Counted from the first letter of the stretch, positions 36,789 to 51,300 are shown. The stretch: DNA of 64,000 nt from Cladorhizidae sp. MBARI D1340-BT2 (GCA_028752905.1 JAQNBH010000004.1:8498559-8562558), one strand, 5' to 3'. A program made the numbers and translations. The notes: generated from the letters alone by a model not told the origin.

Positions 36789-36940
36789 ATGTTGTCCGCT
36801 GTAGTGATAATTGCTGTCAGCATATTTCTCTTGCCGGCCGAGCTTGTGTCTGCTCATTATCTCCCTCTATCTTGTCCTGGAGCCATAACGTCTCTAAACG
36901 GGGCTACTCCTACCGACTTTTCTGTGCAGGACCCCTTCAT
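36789..36940 (+). CDS. exon 1: signal peptide (copy 2)
   Basis: [20 protein letters not shown] then [18 protein letters not shown]; probable cleavage after VSA. It ends DPF plus AT in phase 2 at GTGAGA. The next exon begins with T, completing an Ile codon. Confidence 0.75.
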
Positions 36941-39146
36941 GTGAGATAACGTAACATCATCGATACTATAGTATGAAATGCTTATGTGTACAGGCGTTAG
37001 AGGCCATAAATAATGAGCAGACATGGGCGGAGGTAGAGTTTAAAGTGTGAGATAGGACCATAAAAATATGCAGATAATTCTGATACAAAGTTGGAGTGAA
37101 CTCAAGAGCTAGTTGAGTGTTTAAATAGAGTAATGTAATGCATTTTATTAGAGATTGATGTCAAACTTTGAGGAAGGAATGCCATGTTGACTGCTTTAGC
37201 TATTTATGTATAATGAAGGAGTACTTTTTAAGAAGATTAAATAATAGGGACTCTAATTGAGTTCACAGTGCATATTCAAACAAAGTATAATAATTATTAG
37301 TCTAGCAATTGAAGTCAGTGGTATTTCAGTAGCAGTAAATGTTGGCAATTCTTGTTCAATAAGGAATTCAACTTTACTACTAATTTCACACTGTATGCAA
37401 ATATAACACAATGATGAAAACACAATGAGTAACAATCAATAAGACATGAATAAGGAACGTACCGAGTTTGCTACATCTTATGAATCAAGAACAGAAAGGA
37501 AGATTGAGAGAGATACAGAACTAGCCATCAACTGTCTATCTAGAATGTTCAGAACAACGTGGCATATCCATGCGCATGTACACACGGATGACGATGACGA
37601 CAAATACCGAACAGATAATGAACGGCGTAATAGACAGACACACGCAACTAACAAATACACCACAGTAAAGATGGTGATATTCATGGAGCAAATGGCACAT
37701 TATTCCTTTTGAGCTAGCTAAAGGATTTCTCAGACCTCTGTGACGACAATGAGTAAGACTAGGGAGTGGAAGTCACTGAACAAACTGCAATAATTATAAG
37801 GATTACCAAAGCTTGTTTACGATTTGTCTGGTGTAACTAGCCCTTAATTTTACTTTGTTTGATCTTATTGTAAGTGCAAACTAAACATTAAGAGCAAGAG
37901 GTAAAGGGTCGCCACCTAAATGTGTAGGCAAGCACATGCTGCTTAGTCCAAGCCAGTATGCCTTCCAGTTGCCTTTCTTTAGCATTGATTTTGTTCGGAC
38001 ATGACATTGTTCGGACAACATAATTTTTTTGTTTCTATGATTACCGTTCTAGTAATTGTAGTGTTCTTGACCCAGACATATCCTACATCATTGCACTTCA
38101 GTAAGTTTACCATGTATTTGTCCTGGTTAGGCCATTAGGACTGTTTTAAAGCTTTGGGGCAAGCATTCAGAGCATGTTCCAAGGACCAAAATCCTTCTTG
38201 GGTTCCATGAGTTTTTCAATCATCTGTGAAGCTGGGGAATTGACGTCCATTGAGACAGAACTCACTCATCTCACTTCTTCAGCTTCTTGCCCATCTATAG
38301 TCACATTAATTGACCGCTACTACAGCATTGGTTGACCTAGCAATGAGCTAATTAGCACTATAACAATATTATCAGCTAAATACACATATGCAGCTGCAAT
38401 TCCTGTTGTTAGGGAGAACCTGAGGTTGAAGATTGTTTAATTCTGTGTAATATTTGTGTCAGCAATCAACCATTGCTTAATTACTTGCAATAGCATTGAG
38501 GCCGATGACTATGTAAACTTATCCTCTTGCATTGACCGACAAGTTAGGAATGACATCTTTATCAATTTCATTCCACTTAAATTTGTACACTGTATATACT
38601 TGATATACTCACTGTACCTTCCTTGCTCTAATGGATACATTTAGTGGTGTGCAAAAAGGAGCCTTTGTATATTTCACATTGTTTGAGTATGAATTATATT
38701 TTTTGGATGAAGTAGAGAGCAAAATATATTGCTGAAGATATGGCTTAAAAATTGTCTGAAGGGACCACTATATTGAAATAAACATTACCGCCTCTTGGGA
38801 GGATTGAATAATTTTGTGAAGATTGATTTTTGGACTCGGTGGGTCGTAACCTTTCTAAAAAAATATACCTTCTCAAAAATTCGACAAAAGTGCATTTAGA
38901 ATCAGATTATGTTGTAGTTTGGCCATTAGATTTAGAGGTGAGTCATGATTAGGAAGTGAGGCTTATGAGCTCAAAAAACATGGTGCAATAATACCTTCCA
39001 GATTCCACAGGTTTCCAATGATGTTCAACATATTATATGAGTAGGCCAAAAGATGGTCGATTCCACGTATATGCTACACACTCACAAGCAGACAGACAGA
39101 TGGAGATAGAGGGGCAGGCAGACAGACAGACATGCAGGCAGGCAGG

Positions 39147-39194
<48 letters not shown>

Positions 39195-39230
39195 GGCAGG
39201 GACAGACAGAAAGACATACAGGTAGGGACA

Positions 39231-39276
<46 letters not shown>

Positions 39277-39288
39277 CACAAACAAACA

Positions 39289-39359
<71 letters not shown>

Positions 39360-42300
39360 ACAGACAGACAGACAGACAGACAGGCAGGGACATACAGACA
39401 GACTGGGACAGACAGACAGGCAGACAGGCAGGGACAGACAGACAGGGACAGACAGACAGGCAGGGACATACAGACAGACTGGGACAGACAGACAGGCAGA
39501 CAGGCAGGGACAGACAGACAGACAGACAGGCAGACAGGGACAGACAGAGAGACAGACCAAAAGACAGAGAGACAGACTGAAAGACAGACACAAACAGCAC
39601 CAATTGTCTGGGTGTCCTATTCATCTTGAGATCGACCTAATGACAATAAGTGCTCCGAGTGTTCTTGTTTTTCTATCACACACCAGCATTTAGGAAACAT
39701 TTATACTGGTTTTTCTAACTTTTGATTGCACAGGAATGAAATTTAGAGTTCTTCCATATATAGGAAAGAGTTAAATGAGATTAATCATTGTTTGTTGAGC
39801 ATTGATCATGTTCTCTATTGTTTACTTTCGGATGAGCATACTTTAGCTTTAAAGTGAAGATCTTTAACTCTTCATGACCCAGTGAGCTCTTTCATTTGAC
39901 ACTAATGAATGTAAATCTATCTCAAGATTGTCAGGTAGGCTTTTATGCTGCAGCTTCTATTCAAAAATTAACAAGTTGGCATTGAGTTGATAGCAAGGAC
40001 TTTGGGCTTTAGGCTGTAAAATTGCTATATATATAATTATACACTAAATTAACTCTCATTTGACATAATAACATTTCTCAAATCAACTTCTCAAATCAAC
40101 TTCAAATTTTATTCACTTGATGTTTCGAATAGATGCTCTATCGAGTGAATAAAATTTGAAGTTGATTATCGAGAAGGTGATTTTATATATACATAAAATT
40201 GGAAGTTGATTATCGAGAAGGTGATTTTATATATACAGTTTCACCTTTTCATACCTTTATTACAAGTGTCTGATAACAATGAAAAGTGGGCAAATGAAAG
40301 GTTATAGTCTGTCACCAGAGTCAACACTGACTGTAATCGGGAACAGTATCAAGGTACCTGTATGTGGATAACTGTTCTCATTGATTTCGAGAATAATCCC
40401 AGAACAATAATCTCAGAACAAGACATGCATATGCTTTTTATATACATTTCTATATATGATATAGAGTAGACTGCTGTCTGCATGATCTTAACGGTACATC
40501 AGTAACCACAGAATATACATACATGCAGGATATTTAATAGTGACCATGTGATATGTGCTAAGTGTCATATTCTACACTGCTGAAGTCTTAACAAGTAGGA
40601 TCCCTTCACGAAAACAGTGGGCACAAATTGGGCACGAGATATGGCAACAATGTCTGTAGACAACCAATGAATGCATATAAAACAAGACACCTTGTTTCAA
40701 AGGATTGCTTATTAAAAATGTTTGAAGCTATCGTACACTATGTAGAACAGCAAAATAGAGTGCCCAATGCGGTATAAACTGATAGTGTGGGAGGTTCATA
40801 CACATTGGTTTCATATCCTTCCAATACACAATCATAGATTACTTACCCATTTAACAGAATATAGAGTAACACCTTATTTAAGAAGCTGGATATGTCAAGC
40901 ATGGAAATTGGAAATTAATTTCACATTAAAATTATGTGGCACCAGAGCAATTAACTGCAAAAAGCATTCCAGTAATTTTTGGCAAGAGAGATTACCACCC
41001 CCTATTTGAAGAAGTGTCATGGAAATCTATTTATTTCGAATGAAAATGTGTTAAGCTGCACTGAGCTGACGCTGACTAGGTAATTGAGTGCCCACCACCT
41101 GTGAACAGAACTCTGAGGGATCAACACACTTTGGTTGCATATCATTTGATAAGCAATCATAGATTACTTACTCAAATCTGAAGAGACAGTGTACCGTAAT
41201 ACTAAAATGACCACTTTTAGTGGACATTTTCCCCCGTATACTTCTGAGTTGAGGTAGATCTTCAGGGACTCATGGAAGTCTTGTATCAGGAAATTCTTTA
41301 ACCTCCCACCTTGAGTTCCCAGAATGCATTAAATTACTTGACCAAACAAAAGACTAATCTAGAAATTTAAGATAACAATGTGTTCTGACTAATGAACTTT
41401 CACCTAATAAGCAATTAACACATCCAAATGACACCAAATGCACTCAATTTAAATTATTGCTCAATTGTGTTTTTCTTTGTCAACATGATATTCTAGTGAA
41501 ATCGAATTCAAGTTGAACTTCGGATGTGATCGCCTTCCCGAGTTCATTGATCAAGGCGTGAGACTAGAGGTCAGATTGCAGTCAGCAACCAGTCAAACCA
41601 GCACTGCATGGTTTCCTATCAAGTATTACACACCAAGTCTTTTAGTGCCAAGTCAATATGACAGTCTTGTGCAGCTGGATTCTTCAATGACCTCAGTGAC
41701 AGCTCATGAAGATCTTGGCAACATTACTCTCCCTCTTATGGTTGTCAGCTCCAGCATGGTTGAATTGGTTCTCATCCGGGAATATATCTGCGGGCAATTG
41801 GTACATAATTTAACTGAAGACATGCAACTGGAGTTGCGCTGGCTGCAGAGCTATGGAAGGAGCACCCAAAGCACCCTAGAAGCCACATGGATCCTTGATG
41901 ATATTAAAATCAGGATTTGGAATGCGATATCTTTTTTACAAGTAATGAGTGAAGATTTTGGTGCAAGCGACCAGATGATCCATGCATCTTATGATGTGAT
42001 GTCAGCTGACATACGACAAAATCTCTGTGGATTTCCAACAGAAGCTGGCCGATTCCTTTACTTCAATGGTATTGTGACTGGAGGAATTACCAGGCGCTCT
42101 ATTACTGCTGTAAATGAGCCCAAAGGGATTTTTGTGTCTTCTGAAAAGAGCAGTGAATGTAAGTTGTAGATGTTGTTATTTTACTAGTTGTTAATTTGAA
42201 GAGTTCGCACGAAACAGCAAAACGGAGTGTTCATGCAGATAATTACCATTCGACTGATAAGTGAACTATTTGCATGGAAAAAATTGCTTTTCATTTATTC

Positions 42301-45300
42301 TTTGTTTTGTAAGAGTAAAGAGTAGACAGGTTGTTCAATTTTCAGATGTAATTTTCCTTGCAATATTTAAAAATAAGCCAGACATATTAAACAAATTCCC
42401 TGTTTTGATGTGATTTCATAGACTAGTCTCTTCATGTCACATGACATCTGTCAAAGGTGCATCATACATTATGACTTATTCACTCTACTGCAGGCAATGC
42501 TTATTAGCCTAAGTGGAGGGCCAGAGATAGAACCTTCAAGACAACAGGTGCCCTGTTCCATATCTTGTCAGCATAGATGATTATGTATCACATACTTGCC
42601 AACTTTACATAAGTTAATTCCGGGACATTTTATATACGGCGCGAATTTTCGACTACGCCCCCTAATTAGCGTGCGCCTTTCCCTTGACCACGCCATTAAT
42701 TTTATACGCGATTTTTCGACATCATACAGCTGAGCTGTGAGGTAGTATTCTCTGTAGATTTCTGGAAGAGGCGGTTGAATTGATCCATTGAGGGCAAGAT
42801 AAAAGGGGCAAGATAAAAGAACAACAGAGGTTTCGTCAGAGGATTCTCAAGTGAAAGAATGCTACAGACTTTAGCTGTTTTAGCTTCCAAGACAAGAAGA
42901 ATGACTTCAAACTACCATACTGCCTGAGGTAACGATTCACACACTTCAGCAAGCTGAGCCATCGTGTGGGGCAATGCTTAAAAATCACCCCTGGCTCAGT
43001 AAAAAGTGAACACCATGACAAATTGCTGCTCTCTTGCTGCTATGGAAGTAGTAGAATATGTCGATGAAGAGCTGGTCAATGTTCACTGGGAGTACCTTCA
43101 AACCAGCTTTGACTGTTAAATCAGCCAAATGGCAGATGCAAACAACATCATACAAAGTTGGGATCTCATCCTTAATCAGCTTCTGCACACCCACTCCTTT
43201 CATAACAACAAGACATGAAAGACACTGCATTGTCAAAGCTGAGCCCATTCTTAGTCAGTGACTCCTTCAAGGCTTGAAACAAGTTGGTAGCTATATTAAT
43301 GTTCACAACAGACATATCCAAGAATCTCGTCCGTACTTCACCTACCTGTGGATCAAGAAGCCTCAAAAGAATTATACAAGACTTATTCCTCTTGTCATGG
43401 GATTCATCAATCATCAAAGAGAATGGACCACTTAACATTGACTCCATAACTCTCTGTGTGAAGTAAGGAGCAAGAGCTTTCTTCACTATGGCGGTGGATA
43501 ATTTCTTTGCAATTTCAGAGTCGTGTAACATCTTGTTGAAAAGCTTGGTGGCTCACTAGACAGAAAGGATATGTTGTGCTTAGCAACACATGTAGCCCAC
43601 CTGACCTCTGCTTCGATTACTTGATCACTTCTCTGATGATGGAAGAGAGAGGTGATTGGAATAGTTGATAGCACAGCCTTTGACATATCCTTATGTTTCT
43701 TGCTCTTGAGGTGACATGTGACATCATTAACAGCCACCATGGGTAACACCAAAGTCGATTGCACACAGAGTGCATCGGGCATACAAGTGACAAAATGAAG
43801 GCAAGACTACTGACATTACTATTGCATTGAACACAAGCAGCACACTGTACCCATGATGTTATTGTTTAACCTGTATTTGCGGTATTCCATGCTTACTTAC
43901 TTTGTCAATCAATTTCATTATAATTTTATATTACTCTTGCCTATCCCCTGAAATTCTTTGATCCATTTATTGTCAAAATGGCATTCTCTCCTCTGCTTCT
44001 TTGCTACACTAGCCATTTTGCTGAGATCAGATAACGTGCTGAGAAGTTTCACGCGAGTGCCCACCTATCGAAACAAGGTCAAAGGTTGTTTCGCACAACC
44101 GCTGGGAGCAGTAATTGTTTATCTGAAGTTTTTCTCTGCTAAAAAGTGTCCTGTTTTTGTTGCTTTACGAGTGTAATTAGACTAAACTAAACAAGCTTGA
44201 GACTGCAGTGGCCATCTAAGCGAGTGGAAGCATAAGGTGTGCGTAGCTGTAAATTCCGGGACATTTCCGGGACAAAGACACCACCGGGACAAGGCTCAAA
44301 ATTCCGGGACTGTCCCGGCCATCCCGGGACGGTTGGCAACTCTGGTATCAGATAGCAGTTTATAAACACCAGCTCTGCCAAACAGTCCCAGTGGCTCAAT
44401 GGTTAGAGTACTGACCATGTAAGTCAGAGGTTGGGGGTTCGAGTCCTATCTGGGACTGGTTTCCCCCCGACTAAGTCAGCAGCACTGTACTTGTGGTATC
44501 CCTTGTTTATCCCCTGTAACTCATCTCACGGAGTTGGAAGCATTGCATGAAGAAAGGCGTGGTCTACAGCATGACCTATATAGCAATATCAATGCAGTAT
44601 CTATGATGCTGGCATGATAATATAATCTAGGATTATAAAGTTTAAATTGTTTAAAGTAAGATTAGCACATCGTATATAACAGATACTGGGTGGTTTATAT
44701 TTTACTGTGCTAATATTTAAAGGTCTCACTAATGGGTTAGGTAGTTAAAAAATATTAGCTCTACCCTGTCAATAATGGTTGGTAGCGCATATTTCCTAAA
44801 ATGGTTATACACTACAACCTCACTAATCCAAATAGTATGGCAAAGCTCTAGACCTCATCCTCCATCAACTACTCAATGGTATAGCCATCTGCAAACTATC
44901 TATGCTTCTGCTTTGGGAAATCAGGTGTGTGGGCTTAATAAATATTACCTGAAATCAACTATATAATATATATATATAGTCGGTGCTTAAAAAACAACAA
45001 GTGATATAGACAAGAGCTCAGCAATTAAATGGTTTGTAAATATGTTTTTTTTAAATATGCACATGTGGGGTAAGTAGCTTGAGTGAGTCTGTGGAGTGTT
45101 TGTACTATTTGTGTTCATCAACTTCTAAAAATTAACCCATCCAAGGGGGTGAATTTGAAAGACCAAAAAAAACAGCCAAATTGGTTGACTGGGGTAGAGG
45201 TTTTACAAGTTTTTAAAATGAAACATTAGTGCTATTATTACTATTATACTCATCTGTATGATGATTGATGTAGATATGCTTTAACCGAAAGAAGCTCTAT

Positions 45301-48300
45301 TTTGCTCCAATTGGGATGTTTTTGAGCGTTTTTGAGCATTTTGTGCCAAAAATTTCTGAACTCGCTCATTCTGGTCAAAATGGGCACATTAGCTCCCGTT
45401 TCAACATTATGGAACTGTTTCTACTCTTTCAAGGACAGAAAATGGCTTTTGGTGAGAAATCTCCACTTTTTAAATATGAACAGTTATTTACTGGTATAGA
45501 TGGTTGTTTTCTTTGTGGCAAATCATTTGATTTCATCCTTGTTTGCTTGGCAAACCTCTGTGATTCATTGTCATGCTGATCCTATACAGTTATATATATG
45601 TATATATAGTCAACATCATTAAAAGACAGGTTATCAAAGATAATTATAATTATATTAACTAAAGGCATCAATATGGCAGGTGTATTTATCCAATGGAGGG
45701 CAGGATGGAAGAGTTCTAAGAAACAACATGGAATTTACATTTACATAGAATTGTATGTATGATATTTTGTGGAGTAATATTTTATCAATAGTAAATATTT
45801 CATGTTCATATGGGGAAAAATTTGATCATCTTTGTATATTTAGATTTGGTATCTGAATTATTCAGAGATGGAGTTCCAGAGATGGTACTGCAGGACTTGC
45901 TAAATAAGTATGGAGTACCTCTGCCTAAAGCAATTAGTGATGTAAGTAAAGCACAATGACTTATTGAGTTTAGGTTATTGAAATAGTATAGGGGTGGGTG
46001 TGGCAGCATCGGCTGGGAGATATCTCTATGTAATTATTGCAACTTCAGAATTGACAAAAATATTAACCATTAATTGTTTATAATCCGTTCATGCCAAATG
46101 TATACCCAAGGAGCATCCACCCAATTTGGCATAATTTCAGAAATGTACTATATTCCTTAAAATATGTAGCAAACTCAGCTAGATATCCACTGTTAAAATC
46201 AGATACACGGTTCAAGGTATGAGGCCAAAAACAGGTACAAACACACCCACCCAGCACAGTAGAGTATGTCTTGCATAACAACAATTACAAGAATTCCTCC
46301 TCATTTAGTTTTGAAATTGAGGTCATTTCGATCAGGGGTGAAGATGTTGTCTTTTTTTTTTTTTTGGCATACCTTAAAGTTCTTTGCTATTGGAGGGAGG
46401 TAGAGATCTCATAGATGTATTGCTATCTTTATCCAAAGTTTGGGTTCAGTGAACGTTGGGTTGCTCTTCATCAAATTGGTATTTCATCTGGTTTAGGCTT
46501 GACAGTTTTGTCATTTTTCAAGTTCAAATAATGTCTAGTTCGCAACACTTTTGATACTGTTCCTGCCAGCCACTTGTCTCTAGATTGGTAGTTCGTATCA
46601 TACACTGGGTCACCTTCCTTCATGATTCTTGTGTTACTGTTTCCACCAGGTATTTTTTATGAGGTTTGTTTGTCCTCCACTCTTTACAAATCAGGGTGTG
46701 ATTGCTCAATATGTGTGTGTGCCAATTTTGCAGCTGTGACTGCAGTTGTAGGAGTCTTTGCATAAATCAAAAGATATCTGGCCAGTTTCAAGTCAAAATC
46801 TTCTCTTTAGTGTTTTTTTAAACTCAAACCTGTCTTAATCACTTTTACAACTTGTACAGCGAACCCCAGTAGGGTGGTATGGAGCACACTTAGGTGTTGA
46901 ATCCCAATTTTCCCAATTTTCTTTTGAAACTCCTTACTGGAGGATATACCATTTTCTGAAAAATATATGTTCTTGTAGACTGTAAAGGATCCGTCTAATG
47001 GTACATAGATATGGAGAAACAGCGCACCTTGAAGATTGAGAATAATTCATGTTGATCATGAAAATAGGTGTAAATCATGACAAATATACTTTACAAAACT
47101 AAACTCTTATTTACAAAACCTAACAATAATTACATTCCTTATGAAGCTCTAGAGAAATGAAACATTACCAAATAAGTACATAAAATAAGAAGCAATCGCT
47201 TGCAGTCACCACTTACTTATTTACTGTAAACAAAACAGCACGTGGTATAATATTTATACTAGACAGTCATTAATCACACATGACATAAGAGTTCAATAAT
47301 GAGTTCAATAAACCCCAAGCACCATCCTTTCCAAGTTACGAGTTCATCCAATCCTTCACATAGACCACGAGTAACTATAAAATTTCTCAGCACCATTATG
47401 ATCACTATTGATGCTGTTGATGAAATGGTTATTGCTTCCATCCATTTGGGAGTAATTGGCTCAGATTAGGGCTAGGGCTGGGGTGCAATGGTGCTCTAGG
47501 CTTTTGCTGCTGCCTTCTGTGATTCACTAGGCAATTACATTGTGGCAGTCATGTTATTACGTATGCTGTTAGTCATGTTATTACATATGCTGTTTATATA
47601 ACTGTCAGATGTAAACGTCATTCACTTACCCGTTATTGTATCACATGACTGTTTACTCTAGCTTTACCTATTCTGATCATTTTGAATAAAATTATAGTTG
47701 AAGTTTAGTTGTCTCTCTCGCTCTCGTTACATTCGAGACCTCGCTCGCTATATTGGTGACCCCGACGATACTTCGACATCAGACGTCTCTTTCAACGTTT
47801 TTTAGAACGTCTCTTTGAGCATGGCTGTTTCTGCTGTTTCTCTCAAACCCCCCCCCTTTTGGTCGGCGAACCCTGAACTTTGTTTCCTCCAAGTCGAGGC
47901 TCAATTCGCGTCGAGAAATATCACGCAGCAACTCACCAAATACCAGTATGTTGTGGCTGGACTCCCTTCCGACATTGCCGAAAAAGTCTTTGATTGCATC
48001 CAGATGGTCCCTGAAGTAATGCCTTATGATGAGCTCAAGAGCAAGCTGGTGCTGCGCACCTCTCTCACAGAGTCGGAGAGGCTCCAGAAGTTGTGGGAAT
48101 TTCAACCATTGGGTGACCTCAGGCCGTCTGATTTGATGCGAAGGATTGAACAGTTGGCCAAACGTGACATTAGCAAGGATCCCATGATGCGGGATCTGTT
48201 TCTTCGCTGCTTGCCACTACAGGTGCGTCTCAGCCTTGCAGCGTATGATACCCTCAGTCTGTCCGCATTGGCAGAAAAAGCTGACACTCTGTGTTCCGTT

Positions 48301-51300
48301 ATCAAACAAGCTGTTGCTCTTCTCACAATGAGCCAATCACAGCAACCCACATTTCGACCTTCCTCGGACGTACCTCCAGCGGTTCCCCCACAGGTCTGGG
48401 AAGCTGAAATTGCATCGTTTCGTGCCGACGTTACTGAACTGAAAAAGAGCTCCCGTATTGCCCCAGTTTCAACTGCAACACCCAACATTCCTGCCTTGTG
48501 CTGGTATCATGCTAAGTACGGTGATCAGGCAAAAAAATGCCGGGCACCTTGCCAATATTCGGGAAACGCTCTCCCCGGGCACTGATGGTGACCAGTGCTC
48601 CGGGGAATAGCAGTCAGTTACTTTTTATCGCCGATCGCACCTCAGGCCATCGTTATCTCATCGATTCAGGTGCACAAATTTTTGTGATGCCAGCCTCTCG
48701 GTATGAGAGGCAATCGAGCACAGTCGGACAACCTCTCACAGCAGCCAATGGGACCCCCATTGCCACGTTTGGATCCCACTCGATCACACAGGATTTGGGA
48801 TTTCATACAAAGTTCAAATGGGCATTTATCCTGGCTGATGTCCGTTACCCAATCATCGGTGCTGACTTTTTCCACCACTATGGGCTCCTAATCGACATGA
48901 AACACAATTGCCTCATTGACAGTCAGACCTTTAGCAGCGTTTCTGCTTTTGTTTCTGGCCATGCCGCATTCGGCCTCAACTTCCTTCAACCGTCATCCCA
49001 ATACTCGACCATCCCCAATTAGTTTCCGTCCATTTCTGTCACAGAATTCTCAACCGCTGAGCCAGCGCATGGTGTCAAACATTATATTGAGACCAAAGGT
49101 CCACCAGTTTTTGCAAGGGCGCGTCGACTGGCACCTGACAAGTTCATCACTGCTAAGAAAGAATTCGATCACATGCTCAAGCTGGGCATTATTCGACCTT
49201 CATCCAGCACTTGGTCCTCACCTCTCCACATGGTCCCCAAGAAGTCCGGAGATTGGCGCCCATGTGGGGACTACCGGGCGCTCAATAAGGCCACCATCCC
49301 CGATCGTTACCCCATTCCACACATCCAGGATTTAGGAGCACACCTTCGTGGTAAGTCAATATTTTCGAAACTCGATCTTGTGCGTGCATACCACCAGATT
49401 CCTATGTGTTAAAGTGACATCCAAAAAACAGCAATCATCACTCCTTTTGATTTGTTCGAATACATGCGCATGCCATACGGTCTCAGTAATGCAGCTCAAA
49501 CCTTCCTACGTTTTATGGATGATGTCTGCCGAGGTTTACCTTTTGTGTATGTATATCTAGACAATCTCCTAATCGCCTGCTCGTCGCCAGAAGAACATAT
49601 CTCTCATCTGCAAACGGTTTTAGCTCGACTCACCAAGCATGGACTCATCATCCATCCTGAGAAGTGTGAGCTTGGATGTAGTGTTCTTCAGTTCCTTGGC
49701 CATCAAGTCGATGCTCTCGGCCTTCGACCCTTGCCCAATCGGGTCCAAGCTATCACAGATTTTCCGGCACCAACTGACCACACCCAGTTACGTGAGTTCT
49801 TGGGTTTAATGAACTACTATCACCGGTTTGTCCCTAATTGTGCAACACTGCTGCACCCTCTACATGAGCTACTCAGAGGGAATCCGAAGTCATTCGTCTG
49901 GACTGAACAATGCACGGTAGCTTTCAAACAATGTAAGCAGGCTTCGGCGTCTACAGGCCTTCTCGCTCACCCGTCCTGTGAGGCACCCATGAATGTTACT
50001 GTTGACGCCTCCAATCTGGCAGTTGGAGAGGTACTGTAACAGTTCTTAGAGGGGGTTTGGACACCAATATCTTTCTTCTCCCGCAAGCTAAGACCACCTG
50101 AAACACGATATTCTGCTTTCGACAGAGAACTTTTGGCTATCTACCTGTCCATTCGTCATTTTCGCCATTTCGTAGAGGGCCGGTCCTTTCATATTTATAC
50201 TGACCACAAGCCCCTTACCTTTGCCATTGCCAGCAAGTGCTGACAAATGGTCGCCACGGCAGATTCGACACCTTTCATACATCTCAGAATTCACGACAGA
50301 CCTACGTCATGTCCAAGGCAAGAGCAATGTGGTGGCTGACGCACTCTCACGCATAGAGTTGGAAGAGATTGAAACCATAACACTTCCAGTCACTCCTTTC
50401 CCTGGGTCTCTGCAAACTCTCCATACGACTGCGACCACGACGATAGATTTTGACGCCATGGCAATCGAGCAACAGGCGGACGAAGAAACTCAATCTCTTA
50501 GGACGGCTGCCATTTCACTCCAGCTTCAAGATTTCCACTCGAAGGTTCTAGCCGCCTGCTGCTTTGTGACTTGTCCATGGGTCCCCTCAGCCAATCGTAC
50601 CTAGATCTTTTCGCCGGTTAATTTTCGACTCACTCCACAGTCTTTCTCACCCAGGGATAAAGGCTACAAACCATTTGATAGCCAGCCGATTTGTTTGGCA
50701 TGGTCTACACCGAGATGTGACGCATTGGGCCAAAACCTGTATCCCTTGTCAGCAGTCCAAGATTCACCGCCACACGGTCAGTCCACTTCAACAATTCGAT
50801 GTTCCTGATTCTCGGTTCGAGCATATACATGTTGACATCGTGGGCCTACTTCCACCGTCACGGGGCTCTATGTATTTGTTCACAATAATGGACCGTTTCA
50901 CCAGGTGGCCCGAAGCAATCCCCATGGCAGACATGACAGTTGAATCCTATGCTCGTGCCCTTTTTAAGTGGTTGGATTTCCCATTTCAGAGTACCTGCTA
51001 CTATCATGTCTGATCGTGGCTGCCAGTTTACCTCGGAATTGTGGTCTACGGTTCTCTCACTGCTCGGAATCGCTCAAACACACACCACTGCTTATCACCC
51101 ACAAGCCAACGGTCTCGTTGAGAGAATGCATCGGCAACTCAAGGTTTCACTTAGGGCTCGCCTGACCTCGTCTTCTTGGATTGATGACCTACCATTGGTG
51201 CTTTTAGGCCTTCGAGCCACCTTCAAAGATGATCTTGCCTGCTCCGCAGCCGATTTAGTCTATGGGACCAACCTGCGCCTGCCAGGGGAGTTTTTCGAAC

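Larger units (their letters stand above)
33311..40767. repeat. 7.46-kb tandem duplication, copy 2
   Basis: Head-to-tail repeat of 25823-33306, separated by only four bases (GGAA). It lacks 31326-31483 and has a longer CAGA/CAGG array. It carries the copy of the first exon that lies nearest to the downstream receptor gene. Confidence 0.95.
36941..41496 (+). other. intron 1 of second receptor gene
   Basis: Runs from the donor in copy 2 of the duplication to the acceptor of exon 2. It holds the copy-2 microsatellite and hairpin, and unique sequence after 40767 without recognised genes. Confidence 0.6.

Noticed and set aside
44385..44457. Functional tRNA-Thr gene
   Set aside because: A instead of T at position 33 and a poor T stem make a working tRNA unlikely.
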